62,345 nt of DNA. It comes from an uncultured Granulosicoccaceae bacterium. GTDB lineage: Bacteria > Pseudomonadota > Gammaproteobacteria > Granulosicoccales > Granulosicoccaceae. The stretch is from the NCBI GenBank assembly GCA_937958675.1, contig CALGND010000018.1, positions 1-62,345 of the forward strand, read 5' to 3'. Of the stretch, positions 55,597 to 62,345 are shown piece by piece. The notes beneath the pieces were generated by a model that made no database searches, was not told the DNA's origin, and saw only the letters and a list, made by a program, of their open reading frames with translations. A program made the translations under genes and the position numbers. Position 1 is the first letter of the stretch, and each line of letters starts with the position of its first letter.

Positions 55597-57012
55597 TTAC
55601 TTTCCCGACGGATTAGTAAACTGATCATTAAGCTTTTGAACAAATTCAGATGCCTGCTCAATAGAGCGCTCGATCTTTTTCTCTGTGCCTTTATTCCAAC
55701 CCACTAGGTTTGAGCTAAACACCGAATTAAAAAAGCTGGTGTTCTTGATAAATGCAGGCGCTAGTTCACTGTTATCACTACTAGTGATTTGCGGCATCAT
55801 CCGCCCCTTAACCCACTTTCGGATTAAATGGTGGCCGACAAAGAGCGGTATCACTACACCAGCAATACCACCTAACATAGAAACAGGGTTGGTAAACACG
55901 CTAATAATCATCGCCATCAACGAACCTATAAAACCCGTGGCGATTGAAATGCCCAGTACGACAACCAATAAAACAACTAAAGCAATGGCATCCCACTTGA
56001 GCACTTTTGAGCTCCAGTCGCTTTTTAAGGCACGAAGCGCGGGAATTGATTCATCACGAATCCGATAGGCTTGCTTTTCCATCGCGCCAACGATTCTATA
56101 AGCGCGCTCCACTTCTACTTGTTGCATACGCTCTTCAATATCAGCCATATCGGCATCACGTTTTGCCGCTAGACGCTGCATTGATGATGTCGCATCCATA
56201 TCGGGTGCAATATCTTTATTAAAGATGGTGTAAAACCGCCCTGCTGTTAATCCTTTTTGTGACAAAGCTCGTTGCCATGCACCGACAACTTCTTCAGTAT
56301 TGTCTTCGCGCGAAGCTGTGTCGATTTGATTAAGAATAAACATAAATTTGTTGCTATCCGAACGCGAGATGGTGCCTTGCACTAAATGACGCAGAGTATC
56401 TTGCATAGCACCTGGTTCAGGATGGCGCGCATCAAAAAATACCATGACAAGATCTGAGATATCCATTATGTGATTAGTAAGCTTCAATGTTGAAGTACGT
56501 TGATCGTCCGCATCAAATCCTGGGGAATCAATAATTATCTTGCCGCGCACGGCTTCAGAATCAGTGACCTTTAGCTGTAGGTATGCATCGATACGGCGCC
56601 CTTCGCCTTCCGCCACATGTTCAATCTCATCACTAATCCGATAAAAAGGAAAACGCATGTCAGCATCAACCGCCAACCCTGGCAAAACCTGGCCAGCATT
56701 GTCCTTGCCGTAGCAAACCACAGTAAATTTGTCGTCAACCGCTTGATTGCCCGTTTTTTGTAGCGGTCGGCCAAGATAGCTGTTGATAAATGAGGATTTA
56801 CCGGCTGAAAATACGCCTAAAACGGAAATCAGCGGCCACCACGATATCTGCATGGCGTATGATTCATCTGTACCAATTAACCCAGTACGGTAGCCCACGT
56901 CATCGAGTTGGCGAAAACCCGCTATGACCCCTACCAATGCCGGGTTCTCTCGCTTAAGATGCGTTTTAAGACTGTCAAAACGTTTGACGATTGATTTGTC
57001 TGGCCGAACCAT
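55597..57012 (-). CDS. Dynamin-like GTPase with transmembrane segments
   Basis: This 471-residue GTPase shows G1 GVFSAGKSS (66-74), a G2-like Thr in DDKFTVV, G3 DSPGFDADD (162-170) and G4 NQID (228-231). A region with coiled-coil character (about 280-330) leads to two adjacent membrane helices (about 341-395), then a soluble C-terminus of about 75 residues. The layout recalls bacterial dynamin-family or YfjP-type proteins that act on membranes. The substrate membrane is unknown. It is divergent from the 57212 gene across 199 bp, so they may be co-regulated. Confidence 0.85.
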   Translation of the reverse strand: MVRPDKSIVKRFDSLKTHLKRENPALVGVIAGFRQLDDVGYRTGLIGTDESYAMQISWWPLISVLGVFSAGKSSFINSYLGRPLQKTGNQAVDDKFTVVCYGKDNAGQVLPGLAVDADMRFPFYRISDEIEHVAEGEGRRIDAYLQLKVTDSEAVRGKIIIDSPGFDADDQRTSTLKLTNHIMDISDLVMVFFDARHPEPGAMQDTLRHLVQGTISRSDSNKFMFILNQIDTASREDNTEEVVGAWQRALSQKGLTAGRFYTIFNKDIAPDMDATSSMQRLAAKRDADMADIEERMQQVEVERAYRIVGAMEKQAYRIRDESIPALRALKSDWSSKVLKWDAIALVVLLVVVLGISIATGFIGSLMAMIISVFTNPVSMLGGIAGVVIPLFVGHHLIRKWVKGRMMPQITSSDNSELAPAFIKNTSFFNSVFSSNLVGWNKGTEKKIERSIEQASEFVQKLNDQFTNPSGK

Positions 57013-57146
57013 AGCTATAAAAGATTGATTATTAACAAGGCCTGAAGTCTAGCAGTAAGCGAGAAACTAATGCTTGTCGCCGACTCACGATCTGGCAACA
57101 CGTCACAAACATTGATCGAGCTTATTGAATGGGTCGATTAGGTTAA

Positions 57147-57175
57147 TTGAACTGGTTAAAAGGATTTGTTAGATT
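57147..57175 (+). promoter_or_regulatory. Candidate sigma-70 promoter for the 57212 gene
   Basis: TTGAAC (57147-57152), a 17-bp spacer and TAGATT (57170-57175) resemble -35 and -10 boxes (4/6 each). Transcription would start near 57182, giving a 30-nt leader that carries a strong SD AAGGAG (57200-57205), 6 nt before the ATG. Confidence 0.5.
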
Positions 57176-57211
57176 CAAACGTGTCACATAAACGTAAACA
57201 AGGAGTCATTC

Positions 57212-57850
57212 ATGACTTGGGTAATCTCTTTAATACTATTGGCAGTTGCTGCCTACTTTCTAATTTCCGCGCTAAGCGGCAAAAACCAATACGACGTAAA
57301 TAACCAGTCCAGCAATGGTGAGAGCGATGCTGATTTAAGCCAAGCCGAATCAGCACAGCTGTCTAGTGATGCTAGTTCAGGCGACGCCTTTCAAAACGCT
57401 GGCGGTGCGCCAACGGGTGCTGGCTCTAGCAATGGAACAGCAGGCAGCGCTGGTTCAGGTGGTGGTGTGTCGGCAGCATCAAGCAGCGCAGGCGCAAATT
57501 CGAATCAAGCCACATCATCTGCAATCTCAACATCTGGCTCTAACACTAATGCGTCCTCCAGTAGTTCATCTGTCGGTGCCGGCATTGCTGCTGGCGCAGT
57601 AGGTGCAACTACCGCGGCCTCCGCAGCAGCAGCAATAGCCAGTGCGCGCGAGCACAATCTAAAAAACGTTGCTGGAAATAGTCTCCCTGAGATACAAGAG
57701 ATGCTAAAAATTCTCAATTTGCGTGATTCAGATTCTGGCAGGTTGGCGATAGATAAAGATCAATACGCAGCACTTAAAAGTGGCACTAGCAATTTAGGTT
57801 CAAACGAACTTACGGCAGTTGCCGATAAACTTCGCTGGATGTTGCGCTAA
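57212..57850 (+). CDS. Membrane-anchored low-complexity protein, unknown function
   Basis: This 212-residue protein has one N-terminal helix (about 3-22), then about 95 residues of Ser, Ala, Gly, Asn and Thr (30-123) without predicted structure. A second Ala/Gly-rich hydrophobic stretch (AGIAAGAVGATTAASAAAAIA, split here for length by GA pairs) lies at about 123-144, and a folded-looking C-terminus (LPEIQEMLKILNLRDSDSGRL...AVADKLRWMLR) ends it. I do not recognise it. A strong SD shows it is translated. It is divergent from the dynamin-like GTPase and 26 bp upstream of the rhomboid gene. The Ala/Gly segment could even be a rhomboid cleavage site, which is speculation. Confidence 0.75.
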   Translation: MTWVISLILLAVAAYFLISALSGKNQYDVNNQSSNGESDADLSQAESAQLSSDASSGDAFQNAGGAPTGAGSSNGTAGSAGSGGGVSAASSSAGANSNQATSSAISTSGSNTNASSSSSSVGAGIAAGAVGATTAASAAAAIASAREHNLKNVAGNSLPEIQEMLKILNLRDSDSGRLAIDKDQYAALKSGTSNLGSNELTAVADKLRWMLR

Positions 57851-57876
57851 GCAGCAGCCAATGCTCCGCTAGCAAC

Positions 57877-58482
57877 ATGAAATCACTTGTCGACAATCGC
57901 AATATTCACACGATTAAACGTGACTTTATTGGCATTGCGATTTTCCTCGTGGTCATATGGGGCGTGTTCGCCTTAGATCGTTTTCTACCACTAGAAAAGT
58001 ACGGCTTGGTGCCACGCGATTTTGGTGGCTTGATAGGGATTATCGCTATGCCGTTTTTGCATGGTGACTTTGCGCATTTGATGGGTAACACCGTGCCATT
58101 GGCCGTCACCCTATTTCTACTAGCCGGGTCCCGCGCTGACAGCGGTGCCATTGTGATATTGATCACCTTACTCGGCGGACTGGGGTTATGGCTTTTTGGT
58201 CGAACTGCTTTGCATATTGGCGCTAGTGGTTTGGTATTCGGATTGATCGCCTTTCACATTTTCGCAGGCATCTTCGAAAAACGAATTAGCTCTATTCTCA
58301 TTACCATAATCATCGGTGTTAGCTATGCAGGTGTGCTATTTAAAGGTGTAATACCCGGGCAACAAGGCGTGTCATGGGATGGTCATCTGTTTGGCGCAAT
58401 TGCTGGTACACTGGTGGCATTGATCACCGCGAAGCTTTTAAAAGATACCCCATCTACAAACTCAGCTGACTACCACTCGTGA
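57877..58482 (+). CDS. Rhomboid family intramembrane serine protease
   Basis: This 201-residue six-helix membrane protease has the dyad S117 in HIGASGLVFG and H170 in SWDGHLFGAIAG; H67 and N71 in HLMGN supply the oxyanion site. It cleaves transmembrane segments of other proteins inside the membrane. The stop overlaps the GTG start of the DegT-type aminotransferase by 4 bp, so the two are coupled. Its natural substrate is not known; the upstream low-complexity membrane protein is a candidate by position only. Confidence 0.92.
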   Translation: MKSLVDNRNIHTIKRDFIGIAIFLVVIWGVFALDRFLPLEKYGLVPRDFGGLIGIIAMPFLHGDFAHLMGNTVPLAVTLFLLAGSRADSGAIVILITLLGGLGLWLFGRTALHIGASGLVFGLIAFHIFAGIFEKRISSILITIIIGVSYAGVLFKGVIPGQQGVSWDGHLFGAIAGTLVALITAKLLKDTPSTNSADYHS

Positions 58483-59687
58483 CTACAACGAATAAAAAGT
58501 TTACAGGCAACTTCACGCAACAAGAGCCCATCACCGCCGAGGCGATTGCAGCGGCAGTAACGGTAATGGAGTCTGGTCGCTTACATCGCTACAACGTATC
58601 AGAGAATAACGAGCTCTCCGAAACCACTCTGCTAGAAATCGAATACGCAAAGTATCAGGATCAAAAATATTGCCTAGCGTGCACATCTGGCGGTTACGCC
58701 TTGCAAACCGCATTACGTGCTTGGGGCCTTGAACCGGGACAAGTGGTACTCACTAACGCATTTACCCTAGCGCCAGTACCAGGCGCTATCACCGCAGCCG
58801 GCGGCACGCCCGTACTAATAAACACGACTGATCAACTAGTGCTTGATTTAGATCATCTCGAACAAACCATCAAGAGCACAGGTGCAAAAGTACTCATGCT
58901 TTCCCATATGCGTGGGCATCTTGCCGATATGGACAAGCTCATGATCATACTCAATCAGCATGATGTGGCTCTCATAGAAGATTGCGCCCACACAATGGGT
59001 GCCACGTTTAACGGTATTAAGAGCGGCAATCACGGCGTGATGGCTTGCTTCAGCACACAAACCTACAAGCATATTAATTCAGGTGAAGGTGGTTTCCTAA
59101 CCACCAATGATGACTTGTTAATGGCCAAAGCCGTTATCTTGTCAGGCTCATACATGCTGTATGAACGTCACGAAGCTTCGCCTGCACCAGAGGTATTTGA
59201 GCAGGTTAAATACCTTACGCCAAACTGCAGTGGTCGCATGGACAACATGCGCGCCGCCATTCTGCGCCCCCAACTAGCCAATCTAGATGCAAACTGCCAG
59301 CGCTGGAACGATCGTTACGAAGCTTTCGTTGCCAAGCTAGCCCCTGTCGATATTATCGACGTGCCGCAGGAGCACCAAAGTGCAGTTGAAGTCCATAGCT
59401 CAGCACAATTTGCAATCAACAGTTTCAATGATCAGCAAAACCAAGCTTTCTTGCAGGCTTGCAAAGAGGACGGAGTAGAACTGAAATGGTTCGGTGCGGA
59501 TAAGCCCGCGGCCTATACCAGTCGCTACGATAGTTGGGAAGTATTGCCAACTAAACCTTTGCCACAAACCGACAAAGTCCTAGCACGGCTATACGATGTT
59601 CGTATACCACTCACATTTAGCGTTGAAGATTATTCAATTATTGGTGATATCGTAGCCGCCAACGCATTATTGATTGCTTCAAGCTAA
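58479..59687 (+). CDS. DegT/DnrJ/EryC1/StrS family aminotransferase
   Basis: This 402-residue PLP enzyme has the family's N-terminal block (CLACTSGGYALQTALRAWGL), D168 in LIEDCAHTMGA and the PLP lysine K197 in STQTYKHINSGEGGFL. The family aminates keto-sugars for cell-envelope or secondary-metabolite sugars. It starts at GTG inside the rhomboid stop codon. It is not in a sugar cluster; no nucleotide-sugar enzymes are nearby, so the substrate is open. It is tail-to-tail with the Crp-family gene. Confidence 0.9.
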   Translation: MTTTNKKFTGNFTQQEPITAEAIAAAVTVMESGRLHRYNVSENNELSETTLLEIEYAKYQDQKYCLACTSGGYALQTALRAWGLEPGQVVLTNAFTLAPVPGAITAAGGTPVLINTTDQLVLDLDHLEQTIKSTGAKVLMLSHMRGHLADMDKLMIILNQHDVALIEDCAHTMGATFNGIKSGNHGVMACFSTQTYKHINSGEGGFLTTNDDLLMAKAVILSGSYMLYERHEASPAPEVFEQVKYLTPNCSGRMDNMRAAILRPQLANLDANCQRWNDRYEAFVAKLAPVDIIDVPQEHQSAVEVHSSAQFAINSFNDQQNQAFLQACKEDGVELKWFGADKPAAYTSRYDSWEVLPTKPLPQTDKVLARLYDVRIPLTFSVEDYSIIGDIVAANALLIASS

Positions 59688-59720
59688 AAGTATAATTCAA
59701 ATTAGCGTTGACCTTTTCTG

Positions 59721-60383
59721 CTAAAAATCATAAGGCAATGTTTTAAGCAAATATATTTTGTTGCCTTTAACCTCAGTATAACCACCTGCCTCAAGTTCAG
59801 CTAACACCTTACCAACCATCTCACGTGATGCACCTATCATCTTGGCAAACTCCTGTTGTGAGTATTTCCTTTTCAGTACGCGTATCCCATCCTCATCCAC
59901 CGATAACTCAATCAGCTTAAGCGCCAAGCGTTGGTATACATTTTTTAATGCTAAATTACGTAAATCGTCTGTAGCTTTCCTCAAACGTTGAGTAACAATA
60001 CGGATCAAGCCAAATGCAATATCCGGGTTTTGTGCAATACACTCGTAAAACAGCGATTTGGATATCACCAGTACTTCTGTATCCTCCAGCGCTACCGCCG
60101 ATGCCGTCCTCGGTGCATCATCAAGTAGCGAGATCTCACCAATGTAACTACCCGGACCTTCAATAAAAAGTGTCATTTCGCCGCCCTGCTCGTCGCTGAT
60201 GTAAATCTTAATTGAGCCTGATTTAATGATGTACAAACTTTCGCCAGTCTCTCCCTCTGACATCACGATTGCGTTTTTGCGAAATTTAAGATTTCGGGAC
60301 TGCTCCAGCAGTAGTCCCAAGGAGTTTTCATCCAAGTCAGCGAACAAATCGATTTGTCTGATTAGAGACTCAGTGTTTTGCAT
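59721..60383 (-). CDS. Crp/Fnr family transcription regulator
   Basis: This 220-residue regulator from the ATG at 60383 (GGGA 8 nt upstream; ATG at 60398 and a frame to 60449 are alternatives) has a cyclic-nucleotide domain (about 12-125) with phosphate cassette IGEISLLDDAPRTASA; E83, R92 and T93 match the E-R-S/T contacts of CRP. After the dimer helix come T138 and D139, where CRP has T127 and S128 that touch adenine. The HTH lies at about 170-200 (YSQQEFAKMIGASREMVGKVLAELE). No Fe-S cysteines are present, so it is not Fnr. It is divergent from the cyclase gene. Confidence 0.9.
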   Translation of the reverse strand: MQNTESLIRQIDLFADLDENSLGLLLEQSRNLKFRKNAIVMSEGETGESLYIIKSGSIKIYISDEQGGEMTLFIEGPGSYIGEISLLDDAPRTASAVALEDTEVLVISKSLFYECIAQNPDIAFGLIRIVTQRLRKATDDLRNLALKNVYQRLALKLIELSVDEDGIRVLKRKYSQQEFAKMIGASREMVGKVLAELEAGGYTEVKGNKIYLLKTLPYDF

Positions 60384-60479
60384 GTGGTTCCCGTCCATAT
60401 TTTTGGGTAGTAATACCAGTAGAGCATTTTTTATACAGCGACAATACATCGACAGCCATATCGTTTTATACTATTTACC

Positions 60480-61388
60480 ATGGACAAACAAGCCTGCGTC
60501 ATTCTCTTTGCCGATCTAGCCGATAGCGTCAAGCTATATGCCAGCATAGGGGATGAGGCAGCAAAGACGCACGTACTCGAACTCCAACACTTACTTGAAG
60601 AGGAGGTGGCATCCTTTGGTGGCAAGGTGCAGGAGATTATCGGCGACGAGATAATGGTACGATTTGGCCTTTCCGATAAAGCACTACCTTGCTCAATCGC
60701 GCTGCACAGGAAAGCGCAGCGATATAGCAAACAGCATGCAATTCCAATGAGTTTGCGCATTGGTATGCATATGGGAAGCGTGATCGAAGATCACGAAGAA
60801 AATCGGCTTTTTGGTGACACAATTAATGTAGCAGCAAGGGTCACAGCAATCGCGCAAGCCGATCAAACCATCATTACCGAAGCGCTACTCAACAACGCAG
60901 CAGCAACTTGGCACGACGCAGCCCGACGATTCGACACGGTTACGCTTAAAGGCGTGTCCGCACCCGTGATGGTGTACGATTTACCATGGCAGCAGGATGG
61001 CCTTACCGCCATAATGACACTCGATAATGACAACTATATTGAGGAAATCGCAACACTAACGCTTTCACACGAAGGCAAACGCATATCTCTGAAGGCACAC
61101 GACGGCATATTCTCAATCGGTCGGGCCATAACCAATACTCTAGTGATAGATGCCGATCCGGTTTCCAGACGCCATGTCACTATCGAGCGAGTGCGTGATC
61201 TTTTTGTGTTAACAGATAAAAGCACTAACGGTACACACCTATTTACGCATACAGGTGAAACCCTATACCTTCGCAGGCAACAATGGCCTATGTCTGGAAG
61301 TGGCGAATTAGCACTAGGCGCATCAAGGGAACACGGCACCTACCACGTTATTCAATTCGAATGCGGCACTTCAAAAGCTACAGGCTAA
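60480..61388 (+). CDS. Class III nucleotide cyclase fused to an FHA domain
   Basis: This 302-residue soluble protein has a cyclase domain (about 5-165): metal-binding D12 in LFADLADS and D56 in EIIGDEIMV, plus N116 and R120 in GDTINVAARV for the transition state. The purine-selecting positions look unusual: E52 where adenylate cyclases have Lys, and R109 where they have Asp. An FHA domain fills about 210-295 (FSIGRAITNTLVIDADPVSRRHVTIE, DKSTNGTHLF). It is divergent from the Crp-family gene and overlaps the WD40 gene tail-to-tail by 18 bp. Calling it adenylate or guanylate cyclase is not safe. Confidence 0.88.
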   Translation: MDKQACVILFADLADSVKLYASIGDEAAKTHVLELQHLLEEEVASFGGKVQEIIGDEIMVRFGLSDKALPCSIALHRKAQRYSKQHAIPMSLRIGMHMGSVIEDHEENRLFGDTINVAARVTAIAQADQTIITEALLNNAAATWHDAARRFDTVTLKGVSAPVMVYDLPWQQDGLTAIMTLDNDNYIEEIATLTLSHEGKRISLKAHDGIFSIGRAITNTLVIDADPVSRRHVTIERVRDLFVLTDKSTNGTHLFTHTGETLYLRRQQWPMSGSGELALGASREHGTYHVIQFECGTSKATG

Positions 61389-62345
61389 AAACGCGCGATC
61401 ATCGCCCAAGTACTGTTGTCGCCGAGCCATATCAAAACCCGGTAAACCAATATTACAAGCGCGATCTGTATCAAGTACGTTCCAGAGTTTAATGACACCA
61501 TCATCACCGGTTGTTACTACACTGTTGCCGTCAGGATGGACTTCCATACGCCAGATGGATCGTTTGTGAGCCCGTATGGGTATAGACAAGCGGCGCGCAC
61601 TAGCGGTATCCCACCAATGCAATCTACCTTTGCGATCACTCGCCACAAGCGTAGCACCATCACCTAAGAATCCTACGTTTGTTGCGCCACCTTCATGACC
61701 GGTTAGGCGAGCGAATCGCTCGCCGCTACTAGCATGGTAAAGCGACACAATCTCGCTACCTGTAGCCGCGGCTAACGTTTCTCCATCTGGGCTCAACGCA
61801 ACACTCCACACCGTATCGTTATCTGCTTGCAACTTTAGAATTATCTCTTCGGACTCGACATCGATCAACTGAATATGCCCAAGTGAATCGCTGACCACTA
61901 ATCGTTTTTGGTTTGCTGACAGAAACACACGCGTCAACTGGCCTTGAGTTGTGGACAACCGCTCGGCCCACTTTTTCTCCAAAACCGAATAGCGCAACAC
62001 TCCACTTTGCGCACCCACCAGAAGAGTATCATCGCTATCAGCGAACGCTAGTGACCAGATAGGATCACTATTAAGTGAATCCTCCTGCAACAACTTACCG
62101 TTTTGAACGTCCCAGACCCTAAGCCTGCCTGCACGGTCTGCCGAAGCCAGTAGTTTGTCATCACTTGAAAACGCAAGTGCCCAAACTCCCGTCATATGTC
62201 CACGCAAATTCTGCGGTTTATCGTCACTATCGATCCATCTGAGTTGCACGAGACCCGATTTATCAGCAGTGGCTAAACGATCTCCATCAAAACTAATACT
62301 GACTCCTTTCGCAGCTCCACCTGGCGCATCCCAGGCGCGTGCCAT
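61371..62345 (-). CDS. WD40 repeat protein (C-terminal part, cut by window edge)
   Basis: The visible 324 residues hold seven WD40-type repeats, about 40 residues each (for example VWALAFSSDDKLLASADRAGRLRVWDV and IWRMEVHPDGNSVVTTGDDGVIKLWNV), enough for a full beta-propeller. The tail ACNIGLPGFDMARRQQYLGDDRAFLACS resembles the end found after WD40 repeats in bacterial STAND-type and other multidomain proteins. The ATG at 62345 is at the very edge and may be internal, so the N-terminal part likely lies outside. Partners unknown. Confidence 0.8.
   Translation of the reverse strand: MARAWDAPGGAAKGVSISFDGDRLATADKSGLVQLRWIDSDDKPQNLRGHMTGVWALAFSSDDKLLASADRAGRLRVWDVQNGKLLQEDSLNSDPIWSLAFADSDDTLLVGAQSGVLRYSVLEKKWAERLSTTQGQLTRVFLSANQKRLVVSDSLGHIQLIDVESEEIILKLQADNDTVWSVALSPDGETLAAATGSEIVSLYHASSGERFARLTGHEGGATNVGFLGDGATLVASDRKGRLHWWDTASARRLSIPIRAHKRSIWRMEVHPDGNSVVTTGDDGVIKLWNVLDTDRACNIGLPGFDMARRQQYLGDDRAFLACSF

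Overview
The window looks like a piece of the chromosome of a marine gammaproteobacterium. I cannot name the genus. The evidence is a set of conserved gammaproteobacterial gene blocks: pncC-recA-recX-alaS-lysC-csrA-tRNA-Ser-tRNA-Arg with mutS alongside; nadK-recN followed by bamE-rnfH-ratA-smpB; dnaQ-rnhA-methyltransferase-mltD; tsaE-amiB-mutL-miaA; and rluC divergent from rne. There is no CRISPR array, rRNA, transposase or phage gene. This is mostly core genome with a few accessory islands.

Layout. 1-3159: a glyA fragment, a YadG/YadH-type ABC exporter and a flavin reductase. 3213-8932: a proteobacterial dedicated sortase locus (sensor kinase and response regulator on one strand; VIT/VWA target protein and class GN sortase divergently on the other). 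8990-14555: an AruH-like aminotransferase, a PQQ-type sugar dehydrogenase and a four-gene basic-amino-acid ABC importer. 14759-18486: a DUF1501/DUF1800 pair, the latter carrying a CBM60-like insert. 18627-24405: folD, small unknown proteins, an Hsp20, glucokinase and a secreted SASA-type esterase. 24702-34801: tRNAs, csrA, lysC, alaS, recX, recA, pncC, mutS. 34865-45508: nadK, recN, fur, bamE, smpB, dnaQ, rnhA, mltD and an FHA protein. 45532-55511: cysM, miaA, mutL, amidase, tsaE, rluC, rne. 55597-62345: an accessory stretch with a dynamin-like GTPase, a low-complexity membrane protein, a rhomboid protease overlapping a DegT-type aminotransferase, a Crp-family regulator divergent from a cyclase-FHA protein, and a WD40 protein cut by the window edge.

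How parts work together. The sortase locus forms a self-contained surface-protein module with its own two-component control; the kinase has a CBM9-like outer region, and the target's sorting signal is degenerate. The cyclase-FHA protein and the Crp-family protein, divergent with about 100 bp between their preferred starts, look like a local cyclic-nucleotide circuit. The cyclase's purine-selecting positions are not the usual adenylate-cyclase residues, so the signal may not be cAMP. The repair genes include a MutL with an endonuclease motif, which implies mismatch repair of the MutH-independent kind. rne has a long leader with two hairpins sharing the same stem sequence, and both rne and csrA have clustered CAGATA repeats upstream. 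The best candidates for new biology are the cyclase/Crp pair with its WD40 neighbour, the GTPase/rhomboid/DegT cluster, the unusual sortase target, and the CBM60-bearing DUF1800 protein.
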